From Actinotignum schaalii FB123-CNA-2 (GTDB taxonomy: Bacteria; Actinomycetota; Actinomycetes; Actinomycetales; Actinomycetaceae): a stretch of 64,000 nt of DNA. The stretch is from positions 1 to 64,000 of the forward strand of contig NZ_KE150263.1 of NCBI RefSeq assembly GCF_000411135.1. Direction: 5' to 3'. Positions 43,597-52,125 of the stretch are shown here, one piece after another. Made by a program: the position numbers and the translations under genes. Positions within the stretch are counted from its first letter, which is position 1, and each line of letters opens with the position of its first letter. Under the pieces are notes generated by a model, which made no database searches, was not told where the DNA came from, and saw only the letters and a list, made by a program, of their open reading frames with translations.

Positions 43597-44418
43597 CTAA
43601 CTATGTGCCGTGCGCATCTGCTCCACCCCCTCCATGCTGAGCGGCGGGGGAGTTCCACCGTAGGCCGGGCAGATCTGCTGGAAATAGCACCAATCGCACA
43701 GGCGGGAGGTGCGCGGTTCGAATTCTCCGGAATCCAGGCGCGCGGCAATATCCCTCCAGGTTTCCTCCAGATCCAGGGCGATACGCCGGGTATCTTCCGG
43801 GAGTGGATCATAGGTGAGGGTGCGCCCATCTTTGAGGTAGACAAGCTGGGTGCGGGCTGGGCGCTGCCCTTCCGTTAGCTCCAAAAGCAGCGCATAAAAA
43901 CGCATCTGGTAGAGCGCTTCGTTCTGGTAGCGCGGGTGCGGGGACTTCCCGGTTTTGTAGTCAACCACTCGCAAGGCGCCATCGGGAGCAGCATCGATAC
44001 GATCAACGATTCCACGTAGGGCCAAACCGGAAGGCAGGCGGGCATTGATGAACTTCTCCCGATCCCGCGGTGCCAAAAACTGCGGATTCTCCATGTGGAA
44101 ATAATTGCTAATAAGAGCGCGGGCCTGCTCCAGCCATTCCGAAAGCGCATCCGCGGACTCAAAAAGATCGGCATCCTGAGGGGATTTTTCCAGGTGGGCT
44201 TCCCAGCGTGGGAGGAGGAGGGACTGGGCGTATTCCTCGGTACGTTCTTGCTGCGGAGCGGCGTACAGGTATTCCAAAACCGAATGTACGAGAGTGCCGC
44301 GTAGCGCGGCGAGGGAGGGTGCTTCCGGAAGACGATCAACGCTTCGGAAACGGAAGAGCAGCGGGCACTGCTTGAAATCTTTGGCACGTGATGGTGATAG
44401 TGCGGCGTGACGAGTCAT
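43597..44418 (-). CDS. RecB-type PD-(D/E)XK nuclease with predicted Fe-S cluster
   Basis: The 273-residue protein has LRGTLVHSVLEYLY, the IVDRIDA strand and DYKTGK (153-158), the catalytic core of RecB/Cas4-like nucleases. Cys18 (FKQCPLLFRFR) plus C-x2-C-x5-C near the C-terminus (CDWCYFQQIC) make a four-cysteine set as in AddB and Cas4 Fe-S nucleases. No CRISPR genes are near. It is an Rv2119-type gene, and its place next to trmI and the pupylation genes is conserved. TAAAGT and GGAGG precede the ATG. Confidence 0.88.
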   Translation of the reverse strand: MTRHAALSPSRAKDFKQCPLLFRFRSVDRLPEAPSLAALRGTLVHSVLEYLYAAPQQERTEEYAQSLLLPRWEAHLEKSPQDADLFESADALSEWLEQARALISNYFHMENPQFLAPRDREKFINARLPSGLALRGIVDRIDAAPDGALRVVDYKTGKSPHPRYQNEALYQMRFYALLLELTEGQRPARTQLVYLKDGRTLTYDPLPEDTRRIALDLEETWRDIAARLDSGEFEPRTSRLCDWCYFQQICPAYGGTPPPLSMEGVEQMRTAHS

Positions 44419-44424
44419 GCCTCC

Positions 44425-44430
44425 ACTTTA
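44425..44430 (-). promoter_or_regulatory. -10 hexamer TAAAGT six bases before the RecB-type nuclease ATG
   Basis: TAAAGT-N6-ATG; the spacer is GGAGGC. It is one arm of a 64-base divergent promoter shared with trmI. Confidence 0.45.
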
Positions 44431-44470
44431 ACAACTCGCTACGACAGAAAAATCTATCGCAAGGACAAAC

Positions 44471-44476
44471 TACACT
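44471..44476 (+). promoter_or_regulatory. -10 hexamer TACACT six bases before trmI ATG
   Basis: TACACT-N6-ATG; the spacer is GGAGGA. This mirrors the divergent nuclease promoter 41 bases away. Confidence 0.45.
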
Positions 44477-44482
44477 GGAGGA

Positions 44483-45598
44483 ATGACATTACGACGAGGC
44501 CCCTTCCGCCCCGGTGAACGCGTGCAACTCACCGATCCTAAAGGGCGGCATTACACCATCAATCTCACGGTTGATGGCTATTTCCAGTCCACGCGGGGCT
44601 CTTTCCGCCACAGCGAACTTATTGGGAAAGAGGAAGGCAGCCTCATTACCACCGAAGAAGGCCGCGAATTCCTCGCCATGCGCCCGCTCCTGAGCGATTA
44701 CGTTCTCTCGATGCCGCGTGGCGCCACCATTGTGTATCCGAAAGATGCGGCGCAAATCACCCATACTGCGGATATTTACCCGGGGTCGCGGGTGTTTGAA
44801 GCGGGGGTCGGTTCCGGGGCTCTCTCTATATCCCTGCTCCAGGCGGTCGGCCCCGAAGGTTTTCTTCTCAGCGCGGAACGTCGTCCGGAATTCGCGGAGA
44901 TTGCGCAGGCCAATCTAGTGTCGTGGTGGGGGAGCCACCCGGAGAACTGGCGGGTGGAATGCGGGGAAGCGGCTGATATTTTGGCTGCTCACCCGGCCGG
45001 TTTTGATCGCGTTATCCTCGATATGCTCGCTCCCTGGGAAATTATTCCGGCGGCCGCGCAGGCTCTGGTACCCGGCGGGGTTTTCCTCGCTTACGTTGCA
45101 ACGACGACGCAGCTCTCTCGCTGCGCCGAAGATCTCAAAGCAACGGGACTTTTCACCGGCCCTGAAGCCAGTGAGACTCTGGTACGCACCTGGCATTTAG
45201 AAGGGCTCGCGGTGCGCCCCGATCACCGGATGGTTGCCCATACCGGTTTCCTCATTGTGGCGCGCCGGCTAGCGGGGCCCACCCGGCTTTCTCCGGCATC
45301 CCGCCCTGCCAAGGGCGCCTACGCCGAACCCATGCCCTGGGAAAACCCAGAAGCTGAACCACTTCAAGAACGCACTATTGCGGAAAAGAAACTTCGTAAG
45401 GTCCGCCGCGATCTGGCACACCGGGCGGATGTAGAAGAAAGCGGGGTCTCCACTCCGGGAGAACATTCCCGCCAGATAGCTGAGAAAATCGCGGCGGAAA
45501 TCGCGCACCGCGAAGCGGAAAAGAAACGGCACGCGGAGGAATCACGGGAAGTGGACAAACGACGGGATGTGGAGCACGCACAGCACGTCGAGGACTAG
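44483..45598 (+). CDS. trmI: tRNA (adenine-58-N1)-methyltransferase TrmI
   Basis: TrmI makes m1A58 in tRNA. The 371-residue protein has the N-terminal beta domain (RGPFRPGERVQLTDPKGRHY), SAM motif I VFEAGVGSGALSISLL, and DRVILDMLAPWE motif IV. Compared with Rv2118c (about 280 residues) it carries an extra C-terminal tail of about 85 residues rich in K, R, E and H, probably a coiled coil (REAEKKRHAEESREVDKRR). Its position before arc is conserved. Confidence 0.92.
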   Translation: MTLRRGPFRPGERVQLTDPKGRHYTINLTVDGYFQSTRGSFRHSELIGKEEGSLITTEEGREFLAMRPLLSDYVLSMPRGATIVYPKDAAQITHTADIYPGSRVFEAGVGSGALSISLLQAVGPEGFLLSAERRPEFAEIAQANLVSWWGSHPENWRVECGEAADILAAHPAGFDRVILDMLAPWEIIPAAAQALVPGGVFLAYVATTTQLSRCAEDLKATGLFTGPEASETLVRTWHLEGLAVRPDHRMVAHTGFLIVARRLAGPTRLSPASRPAKGAYAEPMPWENPEAEPLQERTIAEKKLRKVRRDLAHRADVEESGVSTPGEHSRQIAEKIAAEIAHREAEKKRHAEESREVDKRRDVEHAQHVED

Positions 45599-45615
45599 TG
45601 ACCTAACCGTGAGGG

Positions 45616-45641
45616 CACCCGGGATGCTATCTCCCGGGGTG
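45616..45641 (+). terminator. Weak hairpin between trmI and arc
   Basis: CACCCGGGA (45616-45624) pairs with TCCCGGGGTG (45632-45641) with one bulge. No T tract, so it may only attenuate readthrough into arc. Confidence 0.35.
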
Positions 45642-45662
45642 GGCGGTAAGGTAGGCCTGTCC

Positions 45663-45668
45663 TAGAAT
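45663..45668 (+). promoter_or_regulatory. Candidate -10 of the arc-dop-pup-pafA operon
   Basis: TAGAAT lies 24 bases before the arc ATG, which has AGAAAGGAAG as ribosome binding site. No good -35 is visible. Confidence 0.4.
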
Positions 45669-45692
45669 AAAGGGACGATCAGAAAGGAAGCC

Positions 45693-47339
45693 ATGAGCAC
45701 ACCGGAGTCGAGCGCGGCTCTTGCCGAAATCGCGTCCTTGCGTGAGAAAAATGAACGTCTCTCCACCTCGCTGGTCGCCGCCCGCAAACGCATCCAGGAA
45801 TTGGGGGAGAAACTCGATTCCCTCTCCCGGCCTCCGGCTACCTTCGCCACCTTTATTCGTGGGCATTCCTCCGATCATTCCATTGATGCCCTCGTGGGCG
45901 GCCGGAAAATGAATGTGGCCGTGTCCCCGTATGTCGCTTTGGAACAATTGCGCCCTGGCCAAGAAGTACGCCTTAATGAAGAACTCGTAGTGGTCGGCAT
46001 CGGAGGCTACGAAAATATCGGGCAGCTCGTTGCTGTTGAACTCGTGCTGGACCCCCAGCGGGTACTCGTGCGGGTGCACGCGGATGAAACAAAAGTGCTG
46101 CGCATCGGCGGGAAGCTTTCGGCTGCGCAACTGCGGGTCGGGGATACCTGCATGGCGGATCTAAAAACCGGATTTCTGGTAGAGAAAGTGGAACGCCCGG
46201 ATGTTGAGCACCTCTTACTCGAAGAAGTCCCGGATGTTTCCTACGCGGATATTGGCGGTCTGGATGCTCAGATTGAGGAAATTCGCGACAGTATCGAATT
46301 GCCCTTCCAACAACCCGACCTCTATCGGGAGCACGGCCTGCGTCCACCCAAGGGAATTTTGCTGTACGGGCCTCCGGGAACCGGGAAAACCATGATCGCG
46401 AAAGCGGTGGCCACCTCTCTCGCGGAGAATGCTGCACGTGCCCAAGGGGTGGCGAAAGCCTCCTCGTACTTTCTCAATATCAAGGGCCCGCAGCTGCTCG
46501 ATAAATACGTGGGGGAAACCGAACGCCAGATCCGCGAAATCTTTTCGCGGGCCCGGGATCGGGCCTCCTCGGGTATTCCCGTTGTTATTTTCTTCGATGA
46601 AATGGAAGCCCTGTTCCGCACCCGCGGTTCCGGGATTTCTTCCGATGTGGAAACAACCGTGGTACCCCAGCTGTTGGCCGAAATTGACGGGGTAGAACAA
46701 CTCTCCAACGTTATCGTTATTGGCGCCTCCAACCGGGAAGATATGATTGACCCGGCTATTTTGCGCCCCGGAAGGCTCGACGTGAAAATCCGGGTAGAAC
46801 GCCCCGATTATGCGGGGAGTGTGGATATCCTCTCCAAATACCTCACCCCAGATCTGCCCTATACACCAGCTGATATGGAGGCCTATGGTGGTGGGACGGG
46901 AGCCTCCGCCCATCTGGCCCGCCTCATCGCGGATAAGGTTTTCGAGGCATCGCCGGAGAACCGCTTCGTGGATGTCACCTATGCATCGGGTAGGAAAGAA
47001 ACTCTTTATCTTGCCGATTTTGTATCTGGCGCGCTGCTCGCAGGTATTGTTGATCGCGCAAAAAAGGCAGCTATCAAAACGTATTTAACAACCGGGGCGC
47101 GCGGAATTACCGCGGAACACGCTATCGCCGCCGTGCATGCCGAAGCCCGTGATAGCTCGGAACTGGACCAGATCTCCAACCCGGATGAATGGGCCAAAGT
47201 CAACGGTAAAAACCGCGGGGAGCGGATCGTGGCGGTGCGGCCACGCCAGAGTGATCAGGCACGCCAGGCAAGTGCGTCCGGCCATGCCGAACCAAGTGTG
47301 CCGCCCGCGCAGAACACAACAGGGGAGGAACCACGGTGA
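45693..47339 (+). CDS. arc: ARC/Mpa-type AAA ATPase
   Basis: This is the hexameric unfoldase that recognises pupylated proteins. The 548-residue protein has an N-terminal coiled coil (about 5-50), tandem OB domains, one AAA module with Walker A GPPGTGKT (226-233), Walker B VIFFDEMEAL (about 298-307) and a sensor region SNREDMIDPAILRPGR. Mycobacterial Mpa ends in GQYL, which docks in the 20S proteasome; here the C-terminus is a disordered Gln/Pro tail ending GEEPR. It therefore resembles the proteasome-free ARC of Corynebacterium. The stop overlaps dop. Confidence 0.94.
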   Translation: MSTPESSAALAEIASLREKNERLSTSLVAARKRIQELGEKLDSLSRPPATFATFIRGHSSDHSIDALVGGRKMNVAVSPYVALEQLRPGQEVRLNEELVVVGIGGYENIGQLVAVELVLDPQRVLVRVHADETKVLRIGGKLSAAQLRVGDTCMADLKTGFLVEKVERPDVEHLLLEEVPDVSYADIGGLDAQIEEIRDSIELPFQQPDLYREHGLRPPKGILLYGPPGTGKTMIAKAVATSLAENAARAQGVAKASSYFLNIKGPQLLDKYVGETERQIREIFSRARDRASSGIPVVIFFDEMEALFRTRGSGISSDVETTVVPQLLAEIDGVEQLSNVIVIGASNREDMIDPAILRPGRLDVKIRVERPDYAGSVDILSKYLTPDLPYTPADMEAYGGGTGASAHLARLIADKVFEASPENRFVDVTYASGRKETLYLADFVSGALLAGIVDRAKKAAIKTYLTTGARGITAEHAIAAVHAEARDSSELDQISNPDEWAKVNGKNRGERIVAVRPRQSDQARQASASGHAEPSVPPAQNTTGEEPR

Positions 47340-48925
47340 CAGCACGTCGAGTCATCGGCCTGGAAACAGAATTCGGGATTATGGAACCCGCTGATCTGCG
47401 GGCAAATCCCGTGGTGCTCTCGGCTGATTTTGTAGAAACCTACGGGCATGCCGGGGAAGGGGCCGGTACGCACGGTCCGGTGGCCTGGGATTACACCGGA
47501 GAAGATCCCCTCAATGACGCCCGCGGTTTCCGGATGAGCCGGGAGGAGGCGGACCCTTCTCAGCTCACCGATGATCCTGAGAATCCTGCCCCGCCAGCTG
47601 GCGTCGTCGTCGCACCTCTCACGGAAGAAGAGGCAGAACTGCGCCGCCCGCGCGCCGCGAACGCGGTTCTTACTAACGGCGGGCGTCTCTACGTGGATCA
47701 TGCCCACCCGGAATATTCTTCGCCGGAAACCTCCACCCCGCGCGAAGCCGTGCTCTGGGACCGCGCCGGAGAGCTTATCGCGCGGCGTGGAATCGAGCTG
47801 TTGCGCGAAAACGGCCGCGAATTTGCCATCTACAAAAACAACGTGGACGGAAAAGGCGCGGCGTACGGCTCCCACGAAAACTACCTGGTTGATCGTTCCC
47901 TGCCCTTCACAGAGATCATCCGCTACCTCATTCCTTTTTTCGTGACTCGGCCGATTCTGTGCGGTACCGGGCGCGTGGGGCTCGGCCCGCGCTCGGAACA
48001 ACCCGGATTCCAAATCTCGCAACGCGCCGACTACGTGGAAAATGACGTCGGGCTGGAAACTACTTTCAACCGACCCATTATCAATACCCGCGATGAACCG
48101 CATGCGGCGGCGCAGCGCTTCCGGCGCCTTCACGTCATCGGGGGAGACGCCAACCAATTTGATGTGTCTATCCTGCTCAAAGTGGGAACCACCTCGCTGG
48201 TGCTGTGGATGCTGGAACAGGACGCGGTGCCCCTCGGGCTGGAATCGGTCATCATGGATAATCCCGTGCCGCTCACGTGGACGGTTTCTCAAGACCCGAG
48301 CCTTACCACCAAACTTGAGGTGCACGAAGGCGAACCGCGTACCGCACTGGAAATCCAGCAGATTTACCTCGATGCGGTGCGCGATGCGCTGGCCGAACGC
48401 GGTGAGGTAGATGCCGATACCGCGGAAATCCTCGAGCGGTGGCAAGGCGTGCTGGACCTGCTCTCACGTGATATTTTCTCCGCCGCACCCCAGGTGGAAT
48501 GGGTGGCGAAATACCAGATCCTCAATGAATTACGCGAACGCGGCGGGGGTAGCTGGGATTCGGATAAACTGCGCGCCCTCGATGTCCAATGGCATGATCT
48601 GCGCCCCGAGCGCTCCATCGTGGCGAAACTGCGGCGTGCCGGACGGGTGGAGGAACTCTTCTCCGAAGCGGAGATCTCCAGAGCTGCCCTGCACGCCCCG
48701 GGTTCCACGCGCGCATATCTGCGCGGCCAGCTCATCTCCCGTTTCTCCGAACACGTGGCCGCGGCCAGTTGGTCAAGCGCGGTGCTGCGCGATAGCGCCG
48801 GCCGGCTCCATCGCCTCAGCCTGCCCGATCCGGCTGCCGCAAACGAAGCGACCCTGGGGGCTACCCTGGCCGCCGCACACACGATAGACGACGTTATTGC
48901 CGCGCTCACCGCGGTGGGTTCGTAG
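47336..48925 (+). CDS. dop: Deamidase/depupylase of Pup, Dop
   Basis: Dop converts the C-terminal Gln of Pup to Glu and removes Pup from substrates. The 529-residue glutamine-synthetase-like enzyme starts RRVIGLETEFGIM, with the catalytic/metal acidic residues in GLETEFG and YVDHAHPEYSSPE, and an insertion after residue 40 (about 40-80, the Dop loop) that distinguishes it from PafA. The GTG start lies in a GTGA overlap with arc. A GGGAGG lies 12 bases upstream. Confidence 0.95.
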   Translation: MTARRVIGLETEFGIMEPADLRANPVVLSADFVETYGHAGEGAGTHGPVAWDYTGEDPLNDARGFRMSREEADPSQLTDDPENPAPPAGVVVAPLTEEEAELRRPRAANAVLTNGGRLYVDHAHPEYSSPETSTPREAVLWDRAGELIARRGIELLRENGREFAIYKNNVDGKGAAYGSHENYLVDRSLPFTEIIRYLIPFFVTRPILCGTGRVGLGPRSEQPGFQISQRADYVENDVGLETTFNRPIINTRDEPHAAAQRFRRLHVIGGDANQFDVSILLKVGTTSLVLWMLEQDAVPLGLESVIMDNPVPLTWTVSQDPSLTTKLEVHEGEPRTALEIQQIYLDAVRDALAERGEVDADTAEILERWQGVLDLLSRDIFSAAPQVEWVAKYQILNELRERGGGSWDSDKLRALDVQWHDLRPERSIVAKLRRAGRVEELFSEAEISRAALHAPGSTRAYLRGQLISRFSEHVAAASWSSAVLRDSAGRLHRLSLPDPAAANEATLGATLAAAHTIDDVIAALTAVGS

Positions 48926-48991
48926 TCGGGGCAGCGCCAGTAACGCAGCCGGGACCTACCCGCACCAGTACCAAAGAAGAGGAAGGAAGAA

Positions 48992-49171
48992 ATGTCCAGT
49001 CAAGAATTCCTGCAGCCCCAACGCCGGCAGGAAGAACAAACCGAAGTGGACGCCCCGCAGGCGCAGAATCAAGATTTTGGTATCGATGCGCTGCTCGACG
49101 ATATTGACGCCGTGCTAGAAAGCAACGCGTCCTCCTTCGTGCAGGGCTTCGTGCAGAAAGGCGGACAGTGA
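48992..49171 (+). CDS. pup: Prokaryotic ubiquitin-like protein Pup
   Basis: The 59-residue protein MSSQEFLQPQRRQEEQTEVD... ends SSFVQGFVQKGGQ. It has the disordered Gln/Glu-rich N-terminus, the helical FGIDALLDDIDAVLES segment that binds ARC coiled coils, and the C-terminal GGQ that Dop must deamidate before PafA can conjugate it. GAAGGAAG lies just before the ATG. Its stop overlaps the pafA start by four bases (GTGA), so no other gene can lie between pup and pafA. Confidence 0.96.
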   Translation: MSSQEFLQPQRRQEEQTEVDAPQAQNQDFGIDALLDDIDAVLESNASSFVQGFVQKGGQ

Positions 49172-50556
49172 TACCCCGTCGCGTTATGGGCATTGAGACC
49201 GAGTACGGGATCACCTGCGCAGCCCGGCGCGGCACACGCCCACCGCTGGACGCCGAAGAATCCGCCCAGCGGCTATTTGCGCCGGTACTGGCCATGCATC
49301 GGTCCACGAACACTTTCCTAGAAAATGGATCACGCCTCTACCTCGACGTGGGTGCCCACCCGGAATACGCCACCGCTGAATGCGATAATATCGACGACCT
49401 CCTCGCTCACGACCGCGCCGGAGAACTCATTTTTGCGCGGCTCGCGAAGGGTGCCAATGAAAAATTACAGGACGACGGCGTACCTGGGGCCATCCACCTC
49501 CTGAAAAACAATGTTGATTCAGAAGGGCATTCTTTCGGGTGCCACGAAAACTACATGGTGCACCGGCGCCCGGACTACCGCCAGCGCATTGCCAGGCTCA
49601 TCCCCTTCTTCGTCACCAGGCAGATCGTGGCGGGAGCCGGAAGCCTGCACCGCGGGGAAGACGGGCAGGTTCGCTACGAATTTTCCCAGCGCTCCCACCA
49701 AATGTGGGAGGCCATCTCTTCGGCATCCACGCGGTCCCGGCCCATGATCAATACCCGCGATGAACCCCACGCTGATGCGGAACTCTACCGGCGCATGCAT
49801 GTTATCGTGGGAGATTCCAATATTGCCCAGGCTACAACCGGTCTCAAAGTCGCGGCCACCGAAGCTCTCCTCACTCTCGTGGAAGAAGGCGCGATCCTTC
49901 CGGACCTGGAACTCGCCGATCCCATGCACGCCATCCGGATCACCGGCGCCGATCTATCGGGGCGAGCTAATTTGGAACTGGCCAGCGGTGGATTGACCGA
50001 TCCGATTTCGGTACAGCAGCGAATGTATGAAGCCGCGATGAACCACCTGGATCGGAAAGGATACCTGGCGGAGCTCGATCCCACGCGGCGCTATCTCCTC
50101 GAGCTGTGGGAGCGCGCCATTGATGCGGTGGAACGCCGCGATCCAAGCACTATTGCCACCGAAATCGACTGGGCTGCCAAACTCGCCCTTCTCACCCGCT
50201 ACCGGGAACGCACCGGGGCGAAACTCTGCGATGCCCGGGTGGCGCGCCTGGATTTGGCATATCACGATATCACCGCGGGCGGTTTGCGCGATCGGATGGA
50301 AGAATCCGGGCTCCTACGCCGAGTTATCACGCCCGAACGCGCTAATGCAGCGATCACGGCCCCGCCGCAGACCACTCGAGCCGCGTTACGGGGGCGTTTT
50401 TTGGCCGCGGCGCGGCGAGCCCGGCGCGATGTGGCGGTGGACTGGTCCACCCTGCGCCTGATGGAGGCCAATGGGAATTCCACCGTGGTCCTCAACGACC
50501 CACTCGCCACTGAAAACCCCGAGGTCGAAGCACTTATCGAGGAGATCACCGCGTGA
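49168..50556 (+). CDS. pafA: Pup--protein ligase PafA
   Basis: PafA uses ATP to link Pup(Glu) to substrate lysines. The 462-residue protein has RRVMGIETEYGITCA with the metal-binding Glu, SRLYLDVGAHPEYATAE with the catalytic Asp, and INTRDEPHA, all canonical, and lacks the Dop loop. GTG 49168 overlaps the pup stop and a GTGA overlap couples it to the FKBP lipoprotein gene. In proteasome-bearing Actinobacteria prcB and prcA sit between pup and pafA; here they are absent. Confidence 0.95.
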   Translation: MIPRRVMGIETEYGITCAARRGTRPPLDAEESAQRLFAPVLAMHRSTNTFLENGSRLYLDVGAHPEYATAECDNIDDLLAHDRAGELIFARLAKGANEKLQDDGVPGAIHLLKNNVDSEGHSFGCHENYMVHRRPDYRQRIARLIPFFVTRQIVAGAGSLHRGEDGQVRYEFSQRSHQMWEAISSASTRSRPMINTRDEPHADAELYRRMHVIVGDSNIAQATTGLKVAATEALLTLVEEGAILPDLELADPMHAIRITGADLSGRANLELASGGLTDPISVQQRMYEAAMNHLDRKGYLAELDPTRRYLLELWERAIDAVERRDPSTIATEIDWAAKLALLTRYRERTGAKLCDARVARLDLAYHDITAGGLRDRMEESGLLRRVITPERANAAITAPPQTTRAALRGRFLAAARRARRDVAVDWSTLRLMEANGNSTVVLNDPLATENPEVEALIEEITA

Positions 50557-51437
50557 AGTACCCCGTGAGATACCGAGCGATCCTGGCGGGCCTCGCGGTG
50601 GCCGCTACCGCGCTAGCGGGCTGTAGCGGCCACCGCGAGCCCGACACTCCCGGAAGCGTGGATGTCACAGGCGCTTTCGGAGCTCCCGTCACTATCTCCG
50701 TGAGTGGAAACCTCCATGTAGACGGGGTGCGCCAGGATGTCCTCATCCCGGGAGACGGTGTGGAACTGGCCGAAGGAAGCCCGGTCCTCGCCCGCATCAC
50801 CTCCTTTGACTCGCGTACCGAGGCTCCGGTGGAAGGCTTTGCCACCGGCGGGATTACTCTCGCTACCGTGAGCCGGGCTGGAGTGGGGGAGCTAGCTCCC
50901 TATATCAGCGGACAGCGGGAAGGCAGCCGCCTGCTCATCCAGCGCGAAGAATTAGTCGCCGGAGACCCCGGTGCGGTAGAAATCGTTATTGTCGATATTC
51001 TTTACACAAATGCACGCGGGGAGGCAGCGTCTCCGCCGGCCACGCCACCGGCAGGAATGCCGGGATTGGCAAGCGGAGAAGGAGTGGCACCCGTGCTTAC
51101 CGGGGGTGGCGGGCCCATTCCGGAATTCGCGGTGGTACCCCTCGTGCTCGGGCGCGGTGAGCAGGTAGCCGCCTCGGACGAACTTGTGCTCAACTACTTC
51201 CTCGTGGATCCGAATGGGCAAACGGTTGACTCCAGCTGGACATCCGGGCCGGTGCGTGCCGCCATGGGCGATCTCATGGATGGGATGCGCAAAGGTTTGG
51301 TCGATCAGCGGGTAGGTTCGCGGGTCATGATTCTGATTCCCGCTAGCCAAGCTCGCGGGGATACTGACCTTGTGGCCATTGTCGATATTTTGGCCACGGG
51401 TCAGGCACTTACCCAGATTCGTGCCGGAGCTGCCTAA
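50553..51437 (+). CDS. FKBP-type peptidyl-prolyl isomerase-like lipoprotein
   Basis: The 294-residue protein has a lipoprotein signal (ILAGLAVAATALAGC, lipidated Cys24) and two FKBP-like halves separated by a Pro/Gly linker (about 160-190). The second half keeps the FKBP topology (VVPLVLGRGEQVAASDELVLNY, MRKGLVDQRVGSRVMILIP) but with few canonical active-site aromatics. FKBP genes often follow pafA in proteasome-type loci of Actinobacteria; this one acts outside the membrane, so the link is genetic rather than physical. It overlaps the kinase gene convergently by four bases. Confidence 0.85.
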   Translation: MKYPVRYRAILAGLAVAATALAGCSGHREPDTPGSVDVTGAFGAPVTISVSGNLHVDGVRQDVLIPGDGVELAEGSPVLARITSFDSRTEAPVEGFATGGITLATVSRAGVGELAPYISGQREGSRLLIQREELVAGDPGAVEIVIVDILYTNARGEAASPPATPPAGMPGLASGEGVAPVLTGGGGPIPEFAVVPLVLGRGEQVAASDELVLNYFLVDPNGQTVDSSWTSGPVRAAMGDLMDGMRKGLVDQRVGSRVMILIPASQARGDTDLVAIVDILATGQALTQIRAGAA

Positions 51438-52036
51438 TGACTGCGCATCTCCACGTGTAGCTGTCCCGCATCCCAGCTCGCCACCGCATATGCCAGGGCC
51501 GGGGCGTCTCTTTTTGCGAGTAGCACACGTTCCTGGGCGGCCCACATATCCCACCAGCCACTCGGATCTCCCTCACGCTCCCGTACCCGAGCCCGCCGGA
51601 GAGAATCCTCACATTCCATCCAGATTGTGGCCGTGCATAGCGGCGCGCAGGCCGCCGAAGCCGAGCCGCATCCTTCCAGCAGCAGCACCTCGGTGAGCTG
51701 ATCGGCCGGCACCGTTACCGGAGCGTCGTAGCAGCTCAGATACCAATTCCAGGGTTTTACCCGCGCGTTCTCTCCGCGCAGAAAAGGCTCCAGAATCTCC
51801 CGGGCTACCCGCTCCACGCCGCGAGCCAAGCCATCCCACCCGGGTACGAAATGTTCCACTTCGAGGATTTCGACCGCCAGCCCGCTCGCGCGTAGCCGCG
51901 CCCCAAGAGCCCGCGATAACTGGGTTTTCCCGGCTCCGCTGCGCCCGTCAATGCCGTAGATTCTCCGGCCTTTCCCGCGAAGTACCAGGGCCGCGAGGAG
52001 ACCCAGGCCGTCCGTGCCACCGTTCATGCGCCTCAC
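51434..52036 (-). CDS. P-loop nucleoside/uridine kinase-like protein
   Basis: The 200-residue protein has Walker A GRSGAGKT (31-38) preceded by IYGID, the layout of uridine kinase-like and AAA_18-type NTPases, plus a lid region with RRARVREREGD. A variant of uridine kinase is the nearest match; the substrate is unknown. The start could be GTG 52036 or ATG 52027. It faces the FKBP gene and is divergent from the TrpC-like gene. Confidence 0.78.
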   Translation of the reverse strand: MRRMNGGTDGLGLLAALVLRGKGRRIYGIDGRSGAGKTQLSRALGARLRASGLAVEILEVEHFVPGWDGLARGVERVAREILEPFLRGENARVKPWNWYLSCYDAPVTVPADQLTEVLLLEGCGSASAACAPLCTATIWMECEDSLRRARVREREGDPSGWWDMWAAQERVLLAKRDAPALAYAVASWDAGQLHVEMRSH

Positions 52037-52125
52037 CTATTCCTGCATCTTTTTTGTCACCCCGTGCGGGTACTCTATGTCATAACCGGCACGCGGAGCG
52101 AAGCTCACCGAGAGCGGGAGGCACA

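Noticed and set aside
43945-44390. Cas4-like nuclease as part of a CRISPR system
   Set aside because: No cas1, cas2, effector or repeat array in the window; the neighbourhood is the housekeeping trmI-arc locus.
47255-48445. 396-codon open frame on the minus strand across dop
   Set aside because: Shadow of dop; no ribosome binding site and no domain.
48897-49118. Alternative 73-codon frame over the pup region
   Set aside because: It ends inside pup in a different frame; the pup frame at 48992-49171 has the defining GGQ C-terminus.
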